Source: Myxococcales bacterium (GTDB lineage: Bacteria; Myxococcota; Polyangia; Fen-1088). From it: a DNA stretch of 7,297 bases. How positions within the stretch are numbered: the stretch's first letter is position 1; each line of letters begins with the position of its first letter. The stretch is from NCBI GenBank assembly GCA_003159055.1, contig PMLH01000227.1:1590-8886 (forward strand). The letters run 5' to 3'. Positions 5,423 to 7,297 of the stretch are shown here, piece by piece. Under the pieces are notes generated by a model. That model was not told the origin of the DNA and did not search any database. It saw nothing but the letters and a program-made list of their open reading frames with translations. The position numbers and the translations under genes were made by a program.

Positions 5423-6457
5423 ATGTTGAGCATTCTCTTGGGCACAAGTGCCCATCTCCACGACCCGGGAGTTGGACATCCCGAGGCACGGGCGCGCGTG
5501 GCACGACTCAGCAAGTGCCTTGCGAACGCAGGCTATACGTTGCAGCCGTGCAGCCGGGAAGCGACGCGCGACGATCTTGTCACGGTTCACGATCCCGCCT
5601 ACGTCGACCGTGTGCTCGCTCTTGGCGGCAGGGTGGCCGAGCTCGACCCCGAGACGCGCCTGGGCCGCGATTCGGTCAAGGCTGCGTTGAATGCGGCGGG
5701 AACTGCCCTCGACTTGGCGGACCAGATCGTTGGCCAGCAGGACCGCCAGATCTTCGCCGTGGTGAGGCCGCCTGGGCATCACGCCAAGTCGTCGTCAACC
5801 TCCGGCTACTGCGTGTTCAACAACGTCGCACTCGCCGCCGAACGGCTCTGTCGGCAACGGCTGCGCGTTTGCATCCTGGATTGGGATGTCCATCACGGCA
5901 ACGGGACAGAGCAAATCTTCCTCGCCCGGCCCGACGTCCTTTTCGTTTCGATCCATTCCAACCGGCTGTTTCCGCAAGACAGCGGCGATGCCACCACGGT
6001 CGGCGATGGCGAAGGCCGAGGCACGACGGTGAACGTTCCGTTGCCGGCCGGGGCCACGTTGGCGGCGTATGCACTTGCCACCCAAACGGTAATCCTGCCG
6101 GCGGTGCGACGCTTCCGACCCGATGTCGTGCTGGTGAGCATGGGGTTCGACGCGCGCGAGGGCGATCCCCAGGGCAACATGCGCCTGAGCACCGAAGACT
6201 TCGAATTCATCGGCGCTGCCAACGGTGCGGCTGGTGCAGGTTCGGCGCAGGGAAGAATCGGCATGTTCCTCGAAGGAGGCTACAACGCCGATGCCATCGG
6301 CCCATGCGCGCTCGCCGTGCTGCGTGGGCTTGCGAAGAAGCTCGACGATTGGCGCCCCGGACAGCCAACGGCGGACGAACAATCGAGCATCGAAACCGCT
6401 GCGCGAATCCAGGGTCGCAGTTCCTCACTTGCCAATAGGCCAACGACGGAGTGTTAG
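5423..6457 (+). CDS. Histone-deacetylase-family amidohydrolase (class II-like / acetylpolyamine amidohydrolase superfamily)
   Basis: The product is 344 residues, a normal length for bacterial members of this zinc-dependent family, which remove acetyl groups from lysines, polyamines or other amines. Key sites are intact: the GHPEARARV segment (18-26), the catalytic His pair in RPPGHHA (H119, H120), zinc ligands D155 and H157 in DWDVHHGNGTE and D243 in GFDAREGDP, and the transition-state Tyr in EGGY (Y287). The DWDVHHGNGT form is typical of class II-like and acetylpolyamine enzymes rather than class I. Seven residues after the third zinc ligand, where HDAC10 carries its polyamine-selecting Glu and HDAC8 a Met, this protein has Gln (Q250), so substrate choice is open. 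The last 35 residues are a low-complexity tail. The start fits the family, but no clear ribosome-binding site is seen. There is no signal peptide, so the enzyme is cytoplasmic. The stop overlaps the convergent downstream gene by four bases. Confidence 0.95.
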   Translation: MLSILLGTSAHLHDPGVGHPEARARVARLSKCLANAGYTLQPCSREATRDDLVTVHDPAYVDRVLALGGRVAELDPETRLGRDSVKAALNAAGTALDLADQIVGQQDRQIFAVVRPPGHHAKSSSTSGYCVFNNVALAAERLCRQRLRVCILDWDVHHGNGTEQIFLARPDVLFVSIHSNRLFPQDSGDATTVGDGEGRGTTVNVPLPAGATLAAYALATQTVILPAVRRFRPDVVLVSMGFDAREGDPQGNMRLSTEDFEFIGAANGAAGAGSAQGRIGMFLEGGYNADAIGPCALAVLRGLAKKLDDWRPGQPTADEQSSIETAARIQGRSSSLANRPTTEC

Positions 6458-7113
6458 GGCAAGGACTGGAATGCGTCGCCGATGCGCGGGCGGTGGAAGA
6501 TGCGCAGGGTTTCGCTGCGTCCGTCGCCGGTCACCACCGCGAGGATCCGGTCGCCACGAAAAAGGAAGGCCCGCAAATCCGCCGATTTCGCCTTGGGCAT
6601 GACGAAAGGGAGTGTCGTGGTTCCGTGCTCTTCGTGCAGAACGAGGTCGCTTCCTCGCGCCACCAGGACCGGTGTCGACGAGGTCTGCCGCTGGTAGTCC
6701 AGCGGCAGCGGGGTGATGCCCGCGGATTTCTCGAACACGTAGATCGCTCGTTCGCGGGCCCGGCCGTGGCACTGGTCGGGGTGCGAGGTGAAGTCCACGA
6801 TGCCCGCCTGGTGGAGGGCGGCCTGCAACCGCGACACGGCGATGCGGCACTTGGGCTCCTCGATGATTTGCGGGCGGGAAGACCCGCCCGGGCTGAAGTT
6901 CGAGCTGACCACGAAGCGGTTCTGCTGTTTGGCGGTGACCAGCAAAAACTCGATGGAGCCTCCGCCCTCAGGGCCGATGGTGCTGACGAGGAACAGCGCC
7001 GCTTGGCCGTTCCGACTGGCGACGAGGGGCGTATGGAACACGCGCATGGATAGGGCCTGCGCGGGGTTGGCGAGGGTGAGGCAAAGCAGGGCGGCGGCCG
7101 CCGGAGGTCTCAT
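6454..7113 (-). CDS. Exported protein of unknown function
   Basis: The product is 219 residues from the ATG at 7113. The frame is open to an ATG at 7188, but those 25 extra residues precede an obvious Sec signal peptide (MRPP, hydrophobic AAAALLCLTLA, likely cleavage after NPAQA at residue 20), so the later start is preferred. The mature protein, about 199 residues, has mixed strands, two cysteines (C89 and C115) that could form a disulfide in the periplasm, and a C-terminal stretch ADLRAFLFRGDRILAVVTGDG (178-198) with the look of a beta-hairpin. No catalytic motif, lipobox or internal membrane segment is visible, and I do not recognise the family. It is probably periplasmic or secreted. Its TAA stop (6456-6454) overlaps the TAG of the convergent deacetylase gene. 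No Shine-Dalgarno sequence precedes the start. Confidence 0.8.
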   Translation of the reverse strand: MRPPAAAALLCLTLANPAQALSMRVFHTPLVASRNGQAALFLVSTIGPEGGGSIEFLLVTAKQQNRFVVSSNFSPGGSSRPQIIEEPKCRIAVSRLQAALHQAGIVDFTSHPDQCHGRARERAIYVFEKSAGITPLPLDYQRQTSSTPVLVARGSDLVLHEEHGTTTLPFVMPKAKSADLRAFLFRGDRILAVVTGDGRSETLRIFHRPRIGDAFQSLP

Positions 7114-7119
7114 GGCGCC

Positions 7120-7148
7120 AGGGTACCAGCGAGTGCCTGACGTTTCAC
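7120..7148 (-). promoter_or_regulatory. Possible promoter placing transcription start at the ATG of the exported-protein gene
   Basis: On the minus strand GTGAAA (7148-7143) and TACCCT (7125-7120) are 17 bases apart. The start of transcription would fall about 7113, on the ATG itself, which would explain the missing ribosome-binding site. The -10 matches only the TAnnnT core, so the evidence is weak. Confidence 0.22.
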
Positions 7149-7198
7149 CTTCTTGAGAGGGCGCGTCTGAAAAGTACCAGAAGTGCAATCCGTAGCTT

Positions 7199-7234
7199 CC
7201 CCTCTCCCTTGGGAGAGGGGCCGGGGTGAGGGTG
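7199..7234. repeat. REP-like intergenic palindromic element
   Basis: CCCCTCTCCC (7199-7208) and GGGAGAGGGG (7211-7220) are perfect ten-base arms with a two-base TT loop, followed by CCGGGGTGAGGGTG. This combination of a CCCTCTCCC/GGGAGAGGG hairpin and a GGGGTGAGGG tail is one I recall as a very common dispersed intergenic repeat in high-GC bacteria. It would fold as a very stable hairpin in RNA of either strand. No T-run follows on either side, so it is not a standard terminator. It lies upstream of the exported-protein gene and probably marks the edge of that transcription unit. Confidence 0.7.
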
Positions 7235-7297
7235 AAGGTTCTTCTGAGCCGGACGCTGCAGTCATGCAGATCAGGCTCAAAGCAGGCTCGCAGATCC

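Noticed and set aside
5239..6438. A 399-codon plus-strand open frame overlapping the deacetylase gene in another phase
   Set aside because: It is rich in Arg, Pro and Gly with no domain, it crosses the acetyltransferase start, and the overlapping frame encodes an unmistakable HDAC-family enzyme. It is a high-GC shadow.
7123..7186. Two near-copies of GTACCAG-(C)GAGTGC/AAGTGC as a possible target-site duplication
   Set aside because: Only about a dozen imperfect bases with no element between them; likely chance.

Overview
The window comes from a high-GC bacterium. Three of the seven genes encode lipoproteins, and two of these carry Asp/Gly/Ala-rich 'PDGGTDA' or 'DAG'-type linkers just after the lipidated cysteine. 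That style is common in Myxococcota (Polyangia-like) genomes, so this is the best guess; no rRNA or marker gene confirms it. There are no tRNA or rRNA genes, no CRISPR array and no recognisable complete insertion sequence.

Layout, left to right. (1) A lipoprotein on the minus strand begins at 536 and runs off the left edge. (2) A gene-poor stretch covers 551-1074. (3) A plus-strand lipoprotein (1075-2274) is built from two equal 155-residue copies of one unrecognised domain. (4) Convergent to it, a minus-strand lipoprotein (2366-3751) has a bacterial Ig-like region and a probable C-terminal beta-sandwich. (5) A gap of about 350 bp follows. (6) A plus-strand membrane-anchored protein (4104-4766) ends in a PDZ domain like that of type II secretion protein GspC. 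(7) A minus-strand GNAT acetyltransferase of the phosphinothricin-acetyltransferase-like group (4817-5299) is divergent from (8) a plus-strand histone-deacetylase-family amidohydrolase (5423-6457). (9) A minus-strand exported protein of unknown function (6454-7113) overlaps the deacetylase stop codon by four bases. (10) A REP-like palindrome lies at 7199-7234.

The seven genes alternate strand at every step (-,+,-,+,-,+,-), so nothing here forms an operon and the genes are probably expressed independently. Five of the seven products are predicted to be exported or membrane-anchored; the two cytoplasmic enzymes are the adjacent acetyltransferase and deacetylase. That divergent pair is the only neighbourhood that suggests a functional link, N-acetylation and deacetylation of a small amine or protein, and this is inference. 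I found no convincing evidence of a new multi-gene system. The most unusual single item is the internally duplicated lipoprotein with a vicinal Cys-Cys in each copy.
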